Shown: piece after piece, positions 1-5,607 of the stretch
How the letters are laid out: the number at the start of each line of letters is the position of its first letter
Numbering within the stretch: position 1 is the stretch's first letter
NCBI GenBank assembly: GCA_003551745.1
Contig: PUNI01000520.1
Span: 1-5,607, forward strand
Length of the DNA: 5,607 bases
Reading direction: 5' to 3'
From: Paracoccaceae bacterium
GTDB taxonomy: Bacteria > Pseudomonadota > Alphaproteobacteria > Rhodobacterales > Rhodobacteraceae
Translations under genes and position numbers: made by a program
Notes under the pieces: model-generated
Database searches by the model: none
Told to the model about the DNA's origin: nothing
Seen by the model: only the letters and a program-made list of their open reading frames with translations

Positions 1-12
1 CCACCGGCCTGG

Positions 13-399
13 TCAGTCTCCCGCGTCGAGCGCGTGCTCGCGCAGCACCTCGATCGGAACCACGTCGAGCGCGCGGGCGTGGGTCGCGCGCAGGCGGAGG
101 CGCGGGGCCACGCCTTCGTCATGGGCCTGCAGGAAGCGCCCGGCGCAGACGCACCACTGGTCGCCGGGCTTCAGCCCTGGAAAGGAATACTCGGGAACCG
201 GCGTGGAGAGATCGTTGCCGACATATTTGGAATAGGCCAGGAACTCGGCCGTCATCACCGCGCAGACGGTGTGGCTGCCGCGATCCTCGGCGCAGGTGTC
301 GCAGGCGCCATTGCGGAAGAAGCCGGTCAGCGGGTCACGCGAGCAGGGCTCCAGCGGCTCGCCCAGCACATTGACGGATGCCTCGACCTTGATCGCCAT
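13..399 (-). CDS. DUF2237 family protein
   Basis: A 128-residue protein of the DUF2237 family, whose biochemical function is not established. The recognisable family pattern is seen in order: an N-terminal VLGEPLEPCS segment, TGFFRNGAC (25-33), GSHTVCAVMT (41-50), DLSTPVPEYSFPGLKPGDQW (63-82), WCVCAGRF (82-89) and a C-terminal LRATHARALDVVPIEVL stretch. There are six cysteines (19, 33, 36, 46, 83, 85), including CxxC and CxC pairs, plus His107, so metal or cluster binding or a structural disulfide is possible but unproven. There is no signal peptide or membrane segment, so it is probably cytoplasmic. The ATG start is supported by GGGAG at 407-411, seven bases upstream and inside the last codons of the CDGSH gene. 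Only 3 bases separate the two genes, so they are probably translationally coupled. It looks like the last gene of the pth run, but the left window edge is 12 bases beyond its stop. Confidence 0.9.
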   Translation of the reverse strand: MAIKVEASVNVLGEPLEPCSRDPLTGFFRNGACDTCAEDRGSHTVCAVMTAEFLAYSKYVGNDLSTPVPEYSFPGLKPGDQWCVCAGRFLQAHDEGVAPRLRLRATHARALDVVPIEVLREHALDAGD

Positions 400-402
400 G
401 GT

Positions 403-657
403 TCAACTCCCGGCCAGCGACTTGTGGCTGCCGTCACAGAGCGGGGCGCTGCCCGTCTGCTTGCAACCGCAGAACCACACGCGGCGGCTTTCCGGCGCCT
501 GCCATTTCATCGGCTCGAATCCGCTGCCCTTATGGCTGCCGTCGCAGAAGGGCTGCCTCGCCGAGCGCCCGCAGACGCACCAGAAATAGCTGCGCCCCGC
601 TTCGACCTCGACGGGGAAGGGCGCGGTCTGCGCCACCACGGGTCTCGCCTCGGACAT
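403..657 (-). CDS. Tandem CDGSH-type iron-sulfur protein
   Basis: An 84-residue protein made almost entirely of two CDGSH iron-sulfur motifs. The first is C27-x-C29-x2-S32 ... P36-x-C38-D-G-S-H42 and the second is C63-x-C65-x2-T68 ... P72-x-C74-D-G-S-H78. Each has the full Cys3-His ligand set known to hold a redox-active [2Fe-2S] cluster, so one chain should carry two clusters, as in the CISD3 (Miner2) type. No transmembrane helix precedes the domain, which fits a soluble cytoplasmic protein. Roles proposed for the family are electron or cluster transfer and redox sensing; the partner here is unknown. An upstream in-frame ATG would add eight residues (MASRETA then M), but AGGGAG at 664-669 lies six bases before the ATG at 657 and overlaps the longer reading frame, so I chose 657. 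It follows the DUF2332 gene by 31 bases and precedes the DUF2237 gene by 3. Confidence 0.93.
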   Translation of the reverse strand: MSEARPVVAQTAPFPVEVEAGRSYFWCVCGRSARQPFCDGSHKGSGFEPMKWQAPESRRVWFCGCKQTGSAPLCDGSHKSLAGS

Positions 658-663
658 GGCCGT

Positions 664-669
664 CTCCCT
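664..669 (-). promoter_or_regulatory. Ribosome binding site that decides the CDGSH start
   Basis: AGGGAG on the minus strand, six bases before the ATG at 657. A competing ATG 24 bases further upstream would place this site inside the coding region, so the Shine-Dalgarno argues for the 84-residue form. Confidence 0.7.
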
Positions 670-688
670 GCTTGCCATTCTCCCCAAC

Positions 689-1753
689 CTAGCGCCCGCC
701 CGCCGCCGCGGCCAGAGGGGCGGCCGGCGGGCGCCAGCGCAGCCAGCGGCCGTGGAAATCTGCGCGGCCGAGGCTCTGGCGCTCCCCACCCGGCCACAGC
801 GTCAGATGCAGCGCCGCGCCGTTGCGGGTGCCGTCTGCCTCCATTTCCAGATGCGCGAGCGGTGCCTGCGGCGTGGCGCGGGCCCCGGCCCGGGCCAGAA
901 GCGCCGCGCCCCGGGCCCGCGCCGCTTCCGGCAGATACTGCCAGAAGACGGTGTGATAGATGAGGTGCACCGCCCCGGGCCGCGGGGTTGCGAGCCGCTC
1001 CCCCAGCCAGTCGATGGCGTCACCCCGCGCCACCGGCGGGCGCAGCCGGGCAGCGGCGTCGAGCGCGGCCGAGAGCCGGGCGAGGCGCGCGCTCTGATCG
1101 GCCCAGACATAGGCCGTCAGCGCGGTGCGGTCGGCCACCGGATCGCGCGGGTGCAGATCGACGCCGGCGCGCGCGATCACGCTAAGGCGGCCGGCGGGCG
1201 GGAGCGGCCCGTCCCACGCCGGGCGCAGCACCACCGGCGCTCCGGCTGGCCCCAGCCCCACCCCCGCCACTTCGAGGCGCCAGTGGTCGAACAGCAGATT
1301 CAGCCCCGCCGATGCGCCCAGCTCCGACAGAACCAGCGGCAGCTTCACCTCGGCGGCAAGCCAGTGCGCCGCGACGATCAGGGCGGCCGACCGGGCCACC
1401 TCATTGGTTTGCGGCGCACGGTTCAGCCAGTCGAGCAGGAAATCGCCATGCCGGTCGAGCGCCGCCGCCACCGCCGCCCACAGCGCCGCGTCAGCGGTTG
1501 CCTGTCCGCCCCAGACCGCGGCGAGCCCGGCATCCCGGCCTTCGATCACCAGCGCATTGAGACCCGCCGCAAGCCGTAGCGGCACCGCATCGCCGCGCGC
1601 GCTCATGTCGCCGGGCCAGGCATGGAGCCGCGCCCCCACCGCGCCATCGGGGCCGAGACGCTCGGCAAGCAGGCCTAGCAACCGCGCCATGAAGGGCGAT
1701 CCGAGCGCGTCAGAGGACGCTGCCTGTGCGCGGAAGGCGCCGGCGACGCTCAC
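689..1753 (-). CDS. DUF2332 family protein
   Basis: A 354-residue protein that matches DUF2332 by pattern; the family has no assigned reaction that I know of. Visible family blocks are F7..[11 protein letters not shown] (7-26), the NEVARSAAL segment (117-125), [15 protein letters not shown] (144-158), [18 protein letters not shown] (214-231), HTVFWQYLP (267-275), HLEMEADG (301-308) and a Trp/Gly-rich C-terminal strand region ending near residue 340. The acidic, glycine-rich [10 protein letters not shown] block after a hydrophobic strand resembles motif I of Rossmann-type SAM-dependent methyltransferases; that is my inference only. There is no signal peptide or membrane helix. The start is GTG at 1753, inside the pth stop (GTGA overlap), with no clear Shine-Dalgarno, so translation probably relies on coupling to pth. 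The next ATG (residue 22) would remove the conserved N-terminal block, so I kept GTG. The stop is TAG. Confidence 0.88.
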   Translation of the reverse strand: MSVAGAFRAQAASSDALGSPFMARLLGLLAERLGPDGAVGARLHAWPGDMSARGDAVPLRLAAGLNALVIEGRDAGLAAVWGGQATADAALWAAVAAALDRHGDFLLDWLNRAPQTNEVARSAALIVAAHWLAAEVKLPLVLSELGASAGLNLLFDHWRLEVAGVGLGPAGAPVVLRPAWDGPLPPAGRLSVIARAGVDLHPRDPVADRTALTAYVWADQSARLARLSAALDAAARLRPPVARGDAIDWLGERLATPRPGAVHLIYHTVFWQYLPEAARARGAALLARAGARATPQAPLAHLEMEADGTRNGAALHLTLWPGGERQSLGRADFHGRWLRWRPPAAPLAAAAGGR

Positions 1754-2487
1754 CGGAAACGGTCGATCAGGCGCTGCAGCAGCCCGCGCGGATCGTTGTC
1801 AGGGGGCGCGGATGGAGGCACAGACGGGGGCAGAGACGGGGGCACCGACCCGGGCGGAGCCGGCGCGGGCTCCGGCGCCCTGCCCTTCGCCGGTGCGGGG
1901 CCAGGCTTGCCGGGGCGCTGCGGCGCGGTCCGCAGCGCAACCGCATTCTGGAACCGGCCGGCATCGCCCGCGGCCAGTGCCGGCGCGCCCTCGGCCACGC
2001 CCGTCAGCAGATCGTCGAGCCAGCCCGCCTCGGCCTTGGCGAAATCATGCAGCACGTATCCCGACACCAGCTCCTTCCGGCCCGGATGGCCGATGCCCAG
2101 CCGCACCCGGCCGTAGTCGGCGCCGAGGTGATCATGGATCGAGCGCAGCCCGTTGTGCCCGGCATGCCCACCGCCCTGCTTCACCCGGCACTTGCCCGGC
2201 GCGAGGTCCAGCTCGTCATGGAAGACGATCACCTCGGCGGGCGACAGCTTGAAATAGCGCATCGCCTCGCCAACCGACTGGCCCGAGCGGTTCATGAAGC
2301 TCTGCGGCTTCAGAAGCGCCACCTTCTCGCCGCCCAGCCGCCCCTCGGAGAACAGCCCCTGGAAGCGCGACCGCCAGGGAGAAAAGCCATGCGCCTCGGC
2401 GATCCGGTCCACCGCCATGAAGCCGATGTTGTGCCGGTTGCCGGCGTATTTCGCGCCCGGATTGCCGAGGCCGACGAAAAGCCGCAT
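1750..2487 (-). CDS. pth: Peptidyl-tRNA hydrolase
   Basis: Pth hydrolyses the ester bond of peptidyl-tRNAs released from stalled ribosomes and frees tRNA for reuse; it is essential in many bacteria. The 245-residue protein opens with LFVGLGNPG and has all key residues of the bacterial Pth family: Asn9, catalytic His19 (in NRHNIGF), Asn66 (SFMNRSG), Asp91 (FHDELDL), and His111-Asn112 ([10 protein letters not shown]). The core ends near residue 185. It is followed by about 60 extra residues compared with the 194-residue E. coli enzyme: a Pro/Ala-rich linker with a repeated PPS(V/L/A) unit and a short C-terminal amphipathic segment (LLQRLIDRF). The open frame extends 65 codons further upstream, but the ATG at 2487 has GAGAGGG at 2495-2501 seven bases before it and starts exactly where the family does. 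It is the first gene of a run with DUF2332, CDGSH and DUF2237 genes, and is divergent from the IsdG-like gene. Confidence 0.96.
   Translation of the reverse strand: MRLFVGLGNPGAKYAGNRHNIGFMAVDRIAEAHGFSPWRSRFQGLFSEGRLGGEKVALLKPQSFMNRSGQSVGEAMRYFKLSPAEVIVFHDELDLAPGKCRVKQGGGHAGHNGLRSIHDHLGADYGRVRLGIGHPGRKELVSGYVLHDFAKAEAGWLDDLLTGVAEGAPALAAGDAGRFQNAVALRTAPQRPGKPGPAPAKGRAPEPAPAPPGSVPPSLPPSVPPSAPPDNDPRGLLQRLIDRFR
1802..1849. repeat. 12-base imperfect tandem repeat inside pth
   Basis: Four adjacent 12-base units (1802-1813, 1814-1825, 1826-1837, 1838-1849) share a plus-strand pattern close to GGGGGCANNGAC, with the first unit most diverged. Read on the minus strand in the pth frame they give a four-residue repeat of the form (V/L/A)-P-P-S. 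The unit length is a multiple of three, so gain or loss of units would keep the frame and only change linker length. Confidence 0.8.
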
Positions 2488-2584
2488 GCGCCTGCCCTCT
2501 CGCTCGGGGTTGACCTGCCCCACCTCATGCCCTGAACTGCCCGCGAAGGCCAGAGCGCCGCCAGACCCCGACCGAGAGGCCGCC
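2488..2584. promoter_or_regulatory. Divergent intergenic region, pth / IsdG-like gene
   Basis: This 97-base spacer between two divergent starts must contain the plus-strand promoter, and the minus-strand one unless pth is read through from elsewhere. The only plus-strand candidate I can point to is TTGACC (2510-2515), 17 bases, then TGAACT (2533-2538). The -35 element is good, the -10 weak (three of six consensus bases). It would give a leader of about 40 bases. GAGAGG at 2574-2579, five bases before the ATG, is a good ribosome site. I see no convincing minus-strand promoter and no clear iron-regulator operator. Confidence 0.3.
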
Positions 2585-2899
2585 ATGTATCTGACGATGA
2601 ACCGCTTTCGGGTAAAGCCCGGGCATGAGCAGGAGTTCGAGGCGATCTGGAAGAGCCGCGACAGCCATCTGCCGCAGGTCAAGGGCTTCGTCGCCTTCCA
2701 TCTGATGAAGGGCGATCTGCACGACGGCTATCGCCTGTATGCCTCGCACACGCTGTGGGAAAGCCGCGAGGCCTTCGAGGCCTGGACGAAATCCGACGCC
2801 TTCCGCGCCGCCCACAAGGACGCCGGCAGCCACCGCGACATGTATCTCGGCCCGCCCGACCTGGAGATCTTCGAGAGCGTGCAGACGATCTCGGCCTGA
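2585..2899 (+). CDS. ABM-fold monooxygenase, IsdG/HmoA-like (putative haem-degrading)
   Basis: A 104-residue protein of the antibiotic biosynthesis monooxygenase (dimeric ferredoxin-like) superfamily. It aligns by eye with staphylococcal IsdG without gaps over the key sites: Asn6 (LTMNRF), Trp67 ([11 protein letters not shown]) and His77 (AAHK), where IsdG has catalytic Asn7, Trp67 and haem-ligating His77. The block [16 protein letters not shown] also mirrors IsdG's TVWKSKQAFTDWLKSD. IsdG-type enzymes open the haem ring with O2 and an electron donor to release iron, so a cytoplasmic haem-degrading role is plausible; substrate is inferred, and other small ABM proteins act on other compounds. 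The start is the ATG with GAGAGG at 2574-2579; the frame is open far upstream, but that part is antisense to pth. The neighbours show no haem uptake genes. It sits alone between pth (divergent) and rplY (convergent), ending at a shared terminator. Confidence 0.88.
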   Translation: MYLTMNRFRVKPGHEQEFEAIWKSRDSHLPQVKGFVAFHLMKGDLHDGYRLYASHTLWESREAFEAWTKSDAFRAAHKDAGSHRDMYLGPPDLEIFESVQTISA

Positions 2900-2928
2900 G
2901 ACTGCGGCCGGCACCCCGGAACGCAAGA

Positions 2929-2955
2929 CGCCCCGCCGTGGCGGGGCGCTTTCTT
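2929..2955. terminator. Rho-independent terminator between convergent genes
   Basis: A perfect 9-base inverted repeat (CGCCCCGCC at 2929-2937, GGCGGGGCG at 2940-2948) is separated by two bases, so in RNA it would fold as 8 pairs with a four-base loop. On the plus strand it is followed by CTTTCTT, and it lies 29 bases after the IsdG-like stop. On the minus strand it lies 30 bases after the rplY stop and is followed by a weaker TCTTGC run. It probably serves both genes, more strongly the plus strand. Confidence 0.85.
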
Positions 2956-2978
2956 CGGGCCGATGGCGCCCGCGCCGA

Positions 2979-3602
2979 TCAGGCTTCTTCGGCGGTCTCC
3001 GCTTCCTCTGCCTCGTCCTCGGCCGACCGCAGGCCCGAGGGCGCGGTGATGTTGGCGATCACGAAGTTCCGCTGGATCGTGGGCTTGGCGCCAGCGGGCA
3101 GGTCGACATCGCCGATATGGACCACATCGCCGATCTCGCGGCCGGCGAGGTCCACCGTGATGTGGTCTGGGATGTCGCCCGCCGTCACCTCCAGTTCCAC
3201 CTCGGGGCGCACGGTCACCAGCGTGCCGCCACGCTTTAGACCGGGGGCCTTTTCGGCGTTCACGAACTCCACCGGGATGAACAGGCTTATCCGGCTGGTA
3301 CGACGCAGGCGCATGAAGTCGACATGGATCGGCAGGCCCTTCACCACGTCGCGCTGCACGTTTCGGCAGATCACGCGCACGTCGTCCGAGCCTTCGACCT
3401 TCAGGTTGAACAGCGTCGACAGGAAGCGGCCCGCCTTCAGGTGCTTCATGAGGTAGTTGTATTTCAGGTTGATCGGCAACGGATCGGTGCCGCCGCCATA
3501 GACGATTCCGGGCACGAAATGCTCGCGACGAGCCTGACGGGCGGCCCCCTTGCCTGTCCCCGTCCGTGCCTCGGCGATAAGATCGGGGATCTCACCAGCC
3601 AT
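2979..3602 (-). CDS. rplY: 50S ribosomal protein L25 (Ctc/TL5 type)
   Basis: L25 binds 5S rRNA in the central protuberance of the large ribosomal subunit; the two-domain Ctc/TL5 form is also called general stress protein Ctc. The 207-residue protein has an N-terminal L25 domain (about 1-98) with [10 protein letters not shown], the VPGIVYGGG turn and the hallmark [14 protein letters not shown] block (87-99). A C-terminal beta domain (about 100-188) follows with the [18 protein letters not shown] motif and a DLPAGAK segment, then a glutamate-rich acidic tail (194-206). The length fits the two-domain type rather than the about 94-residue single-domain E. coli L25. The frame is open 13 codons further upstream, but the ATG at 3602 is preceded by a perfect AAGGAG (3610-3615) at seven bases. 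rplY and pth are commonly neighbours in bacteria; here the IsdG-like gene lies between them on the other strand. Confidence 0.96.
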   Translation of the reverse strand: MAGEIPDLIAEARTGTGKGAARQARREHFVPGIVYGGGTDPLPINLKYNYLMKHLKAGRFLSTLFNLKVEGSDDVRVICRNVQRDVVKGLPIHVDFMRLRRTSRISLFIPVEFVNAEKAPGLKRGGTLVTVRPEVELEVTAGDIPDHITVDLAGREIGDVVHIGDVDLPAGAKPTIQRNFVIANITAPSGLRSAEDEAEEAETAEEA

Positions 3603-3725
3603 CGAGGGTCTCCTTCGGTGTAAGAGCGTGGCATCCTCCAAGGGTGCATGCCCGCAGAAGCCGCGCGCTTAGCCGAGATTCGGTGCGAAGGGAAGGCCCT
3701 TGCGGCGCTGCGGCCGGACAGGCAG
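3603..3725. promoter_or_regulatory. Divergent intergenic region, rplY / MFS transporter
   Basis: This spacer should hold the rplY promoter and the transporter promoter. The rplY Shine-Dalgarno AAGGAG is at 3610-3615. On the plus strand there is a purine-rich GAAGGGAAGG at 3687-3696 that looks like a ribosome site but lacks a good start codon at the right distance. It also forms a small imperfect hairpin with the following CCCTTGC. I could not identify a convincing -35/-10 pair on either strand. Confidence 0.3.
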
Positions 3726-4901
3726 ATGCCGACCATGCCCCAGCGCGCCGACCCCCAGGGCGATCTCGCCGCCAGCCGCACGCCGCTGGCAGGCTTCACC
3801 GCGATGGGAGCGATCTGGGGCGCGCTGGCGGCGATGCTGCCCGACCTACGCGCGGCGATCGGGGCCAGCGACGCCCAACTCGGCGCCGTGTTCCTGTTCG
3901 CCTCCACGGTCGGGATCTGCGGCATGCTGATCGCGCCGCGGGTGGGCCGGCTGCTGGGGGCGCGGGCGCTGCTGCTGACCACCGCGGCGATGATCGCGGC
4001 GATCCTGCTGCCCGGTCAGGCCGGCGCGGTCTGGGCATTCGCGCTCTGTCTCGCCGTGGTGGCGTTCAGTTCGGCGGTGGTCGACGTGCTGATGAACGGC
4101 CGGGTGGCGGCCACCGAGGCGTCGCGCGGCCGGCCGCTGATGAATCTCAACCACGCCGGCTATTCGCTGAGCTTCTTCGCCGGCGCCATCCTCACCGGCG
4201 TCGCCCGGGATGCCGGGGTCTCGCCGGCGGCGGCCTTCACCGGTCTTGCCGTCATTCTGGCCCCGCTGCTGCTGCTCACCCGCGAGGGCGGCACTGAAAC
4301 GGCAAGCTCCCCGGCGCCGGCGCAGCCGGTCGCCTTCGGCCGCGCGTTATGGGTGGTAACCGGGCTCGGCGGCGGGCTGATCCTCTTCGCCTCGGTGCTG
4401 GAGGCCGGCACCGAGGCATGGTCAGCGCTGCATCTGGAGCGCACCCTGGGCGCCGGCCCGGCGCTCGGGGCGCTCGGGCCGGCCATGCTGGGGCTCTGCA
4501 TGGGGATGGGGCGGCTCGCCGGGCAGTGGCTGAGCCTGCGGATGCCGCCGCAGCGGATGCTGCGGGGCGCGGCCGGGATCGCCGCTGCCGGGGCGGGGCT
4601 TGCTGCGGCGGCCCCGACGCCCTGGGTGGCGCTCGCCGGGCTCGCCGCGCTGGGGCTCGGCGCCTCGGTGATGATCCCCACCGCGCTGACCATGATCGGG
4701 ACGGCCGCCACGCCCGCGCAGCGCACGGCCCTGATAGCGCGCAGCTATGCGCTGGGGTTTCTTGGCTATATCTGCGGCCCGGCGGCGATGGGGCTGATCT
4801 CGCAGGTCGCGGGACTGCGCTGGTCCTTCGCGATGCTGGCGCTGGCGGCCCTCGCCACGCTGATCCTGCTGCCGGGGCTCTTGCGCCGCGCGCGCCGCTG
4901 A
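3726..4901 (+). CDS. Major facilitator superfamily transporter (YbjJ-like)
   Basis: A 391-residue inner-membrane transporter; substrate unknown. About twelve hydrophobic segments can be placed: roughly 20-39, 50-70, 78-96, 100-121, 143-162, 165-184, then a central loop (185-205, Pro/Ala/Ser-rich), then 206-225, 244-262, 280-297, 299-320, 337-358 and 364-384, ending in basic LLRRARR, which suits a cytoplasmic C-terminus. The APRVGRLLGAR stretch (70-80) after helix 2 fits the MFS loop 2-3 motif. MNLNHAGYSLSFFAGA (139-154) and the EAGTEAWSALHL motif (226-237) in helix 7-8 resemble the YbjJ-like branch. The start is uncertain: ATG at 3726 or 3735 fits the usual short N-terminus, while the ATG at 3648 would add 26 residues with no family resemblance. 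Ribosome sites are weak for all (GGACAGG at 3716-3722). It is divergent from rplY and converges on the LldD-like gene with a 28-base gap. Confidence 0.88.
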   Translation: MPTMPQRADPQGDLAASRTPLAGFTAMGAIWGALAAMLPDLRAAIGASDAQLGAVFLFASTVGICGMLIAPRVGRLLGARALLLTTAAMIAAILLPGQAGAVWAFALCLAVVAFSSAVVDVLMNGRVAATEASRGRPLMNLNHAGYSLSFFAGAILTGVARDAGVSPAAAFTGLAVILAPLLLLTREGGTETASSPAPAQPVAFGRALWVVTGLGGGLILFASVLEAGTEAWSALHLERTLGAGPALGALGPAMLGLCMGMGRLAGQWLSLRMPPQRMLRGAAGIAAAGAGLAAAAPTPWVALAGLAALGLGASVMIPTALTMIGTAATPAQRTALIARSYALGFLGYICGPAAMGLISQVAGLRWSFAMLALAALATLILLPGLLRRARR

Positions 4902-4929
4902 TGGCACCGGCGGCCCGCACCGCGCCCGG

Positions 4930-5607
4930 TCAGAGCGGCACGGTCGGGTCGGCAAAGCCCTGCGGCAGGATCAGGTTGTGCGGCCCGAGGTTGTGGACAT
5001 CGCGCTCGCCCACCAGCGCCATTGTGGTGTCCAGCTCCTTGTGGATGACCTCCAGCGCCCGGGTGACGCCGGCCTGGCCCATCGCACCCAGCCCATAGGT
5101 GAAGGCGCGCCCGATATAGGTGCCCTTGGCGCCGAGCGCCAGCGCCTTGAGCACGTCCTGACCCGAGCGGATGCCTGAATCGAGGTGGATTTCGACCTTG
5201 TCCCCTACAGCATCGACAATCGAAGGCAGCATGCGGATGGAGGAAACGGCGCCATCCAATTGCCGCCCGCCATGGTTGGAGACGATGATGGCATCGGCGC
5301 CGACCTCGGCCGCGCGGCGGGCGTCTTCGGGCTCCATGATGCCCTTGATGATCAGCTTGCCGCCCCACCATTCCTTGAATTGCGCGATCCGCTTCCAGTC
5401 GAGCGCCGGATCGAACGCCTCGGCCGTCCAGGCCGAGAGTGAGCCGGGGTCGGTGACACCCTTGGCATGGCCCACGACATTGCGGAAGGTGCGGCGGTGG
5501 GTGCCCATCATCTCAAGACCCCAAGGGATCTTGGTCATCAGGTTGAGGATGGATTTCACGGTCAGCTTGGGCGGCGCGGAGAGGCCGTTCTTGATATCCT
5601 TGTGGCG
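4930..5607 (-). CDS. lldD: FMN-dependent alpha-hydroxy-acid dehydrogenase, LldD-like (5' end outside window)
   Basis: The C-terminal 225 residues of a (beta/alpha)8-barrel flavoenzyme that oxidises 2-hydroxy acids such as L-lactate to 2-oxo acids; the N-terminal part is beyond the right edge. The visible part starts at RHKDIKNGLSAPPKLT, typical of LldD-like members. It contains the FMN-contacting Lys88 (LIIKGIM), the signature SNHGGRQLDG (110-119) with catalytic His112 and substrate-binding Arg115, DSGIRSGQD (143-151) with a conserved Arg147, and the FMN-phosphate GRAF turn (166-169). The DSGIR form, as in E. coli LldD, and the following IHKELDTTMALVG helix favour quinone-linked L-lactate dehydrogenase over glycolate or mandelate enzymes, but substrate cannot be settled from half a protein. 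The frame stays open without a stop to base 5607. It is convergent with the transporter; no terminator is obvious in the 28-base gap. Confidence 0.9.
   Translation of the reverse strand, partial: RHKDIKNGLSAPPKLTVKSILNLMTKIPWGLEMMGTHRRTFRNVVGHAKGVTDPGSLSAWTAEAFDPALDWKRIAQFKEWWGGKLIIKGIMEPEDARRAAEVGADAIIVSNHGGRQLDGAVSSIRMLPSIVDAVGDKVEIHLDSGIRSGQDVLKALALGAKGTYIGRAFTYGLGAMGQAGVTRALEVIHKELDTTMALVGERDVHNLGPHNLILPQGFADPTVPL

Noticed and set aside
34..963. Long plus-strand open frame (309 codons) opposite the DUF2237, CDGSH and DUF2332 genes
   Set aside because: Its translation is Arg/Pro/Ala/Gly-rich with no family pattern. It is antisense to three recognisable genes, as expected from high-GC codon use.
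2511..2527. Possible iron-regulator operator (TGA-N-TCA type) before the IsdG-like gene
   Set aside because: The half sites TGA and TCA are 11 bases apart, not the 9 of the RirA-type iron-responsive operator, and the rest does not match. It is probably chance.
656..2535. Further long plus-strand open frames (656-1579, 1125-2252, 1726-2535) opposite DUF2332 and pth
   Set aside because: They are low-complexity Arg/Pro/Ala-rich translations that mirror real minus-strand genes with strong motifs. No ribosome sites or domains were seen.
2294..2584. N-terminal extension of the IsdG-like gene (97 extra codons in the same frame)
   Set aside because: The extension is antisense to pth and has no domain. 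The ABM family begins at the ATG at 2585, which has its own GAGAGG site.
3464..3982. Minus-strand open frame of 172 codons spanning the rplY 5' end and the transporter 5' end
   Set aside because: It overlaps two confident genes out of frame, and its composition is that of a shadow frame with no recognisable motif.
4906..4930. Possible hairpin terminator between the transporter and LldD-like genes (ACCGG ... CCGGT)
   Set aside because: There are only five pairs with a 15-base loop and no T run on either strand. It is too weak to call.

Overview
The window is compact, very GC-rich bacterial chromosome. I read seven protein-coding genes, six complete and one cut by the right edge. Strong third-position G/C, clear Shine-Dalgarno sites, and the L25 (Ctc type) and peptidyl-tRNA hydrolase genes as near neighbours point to an alphaproteobacterium, most likely in or near the Rhodobacteraceae. 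That placement is inference from style and gene content, not from a database search. I see no RNA gene, insertion sequence, phage remnant or CRISPR array, and no gene-free stretch over 300 bases.

Left part (about 1-2487, minus strand): a tight four-gene run in the order pth (peptidyl-tRNA hydrolase), a DUF2332 protein, a double-CDGSH iron-sulfur protein and a DUF2237 protein. pth and the DUF2332 gene overlap by a GTGA stop/start. The next gap is 31 bases and the last is 3 bases, so the four are probably co-transcribed. pth is housekeeping: it recycles peptidyl-tRNA dropped from stalled ribosomes. The other three are poorly characterised, and two are small cysteine-rich proteins.

Middle (2488-3602): a plus-strand gene for a small ABM-fold monooxygenase lies between pth and rplY. 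It carries the Asn/Trp/His triad of IsdG-type haem-degrading enzymes at almost the same positions as in IsdG. It is divergent from pth and convergent with rplY, and it shares a strong hairpin terminator with rplY. rplY encodes the two-domain L25 that binds 5S rRNA.

Right part (3603-5607): a 123-base divergent spacer separates rplY from a plus-strand gene for a 12-helix major facilitator transporter of YbjJ-like type. This converges, with only 28 bases between the stops, on the C-terminal two-thirds or so of an FMN-dependent alpha-hydroxy-acid dehydrogenase (LldD-like) on the minus strand.

Most of this is ordinary core and near-core genome. I found no convincing new system. The items most worth a second look are the IsdG-like gene splitting the rplY/pth pair, the conserved-looking run of poorly characterised genes behind pth, and the repeat-encoded proline-rich tail of Pth.
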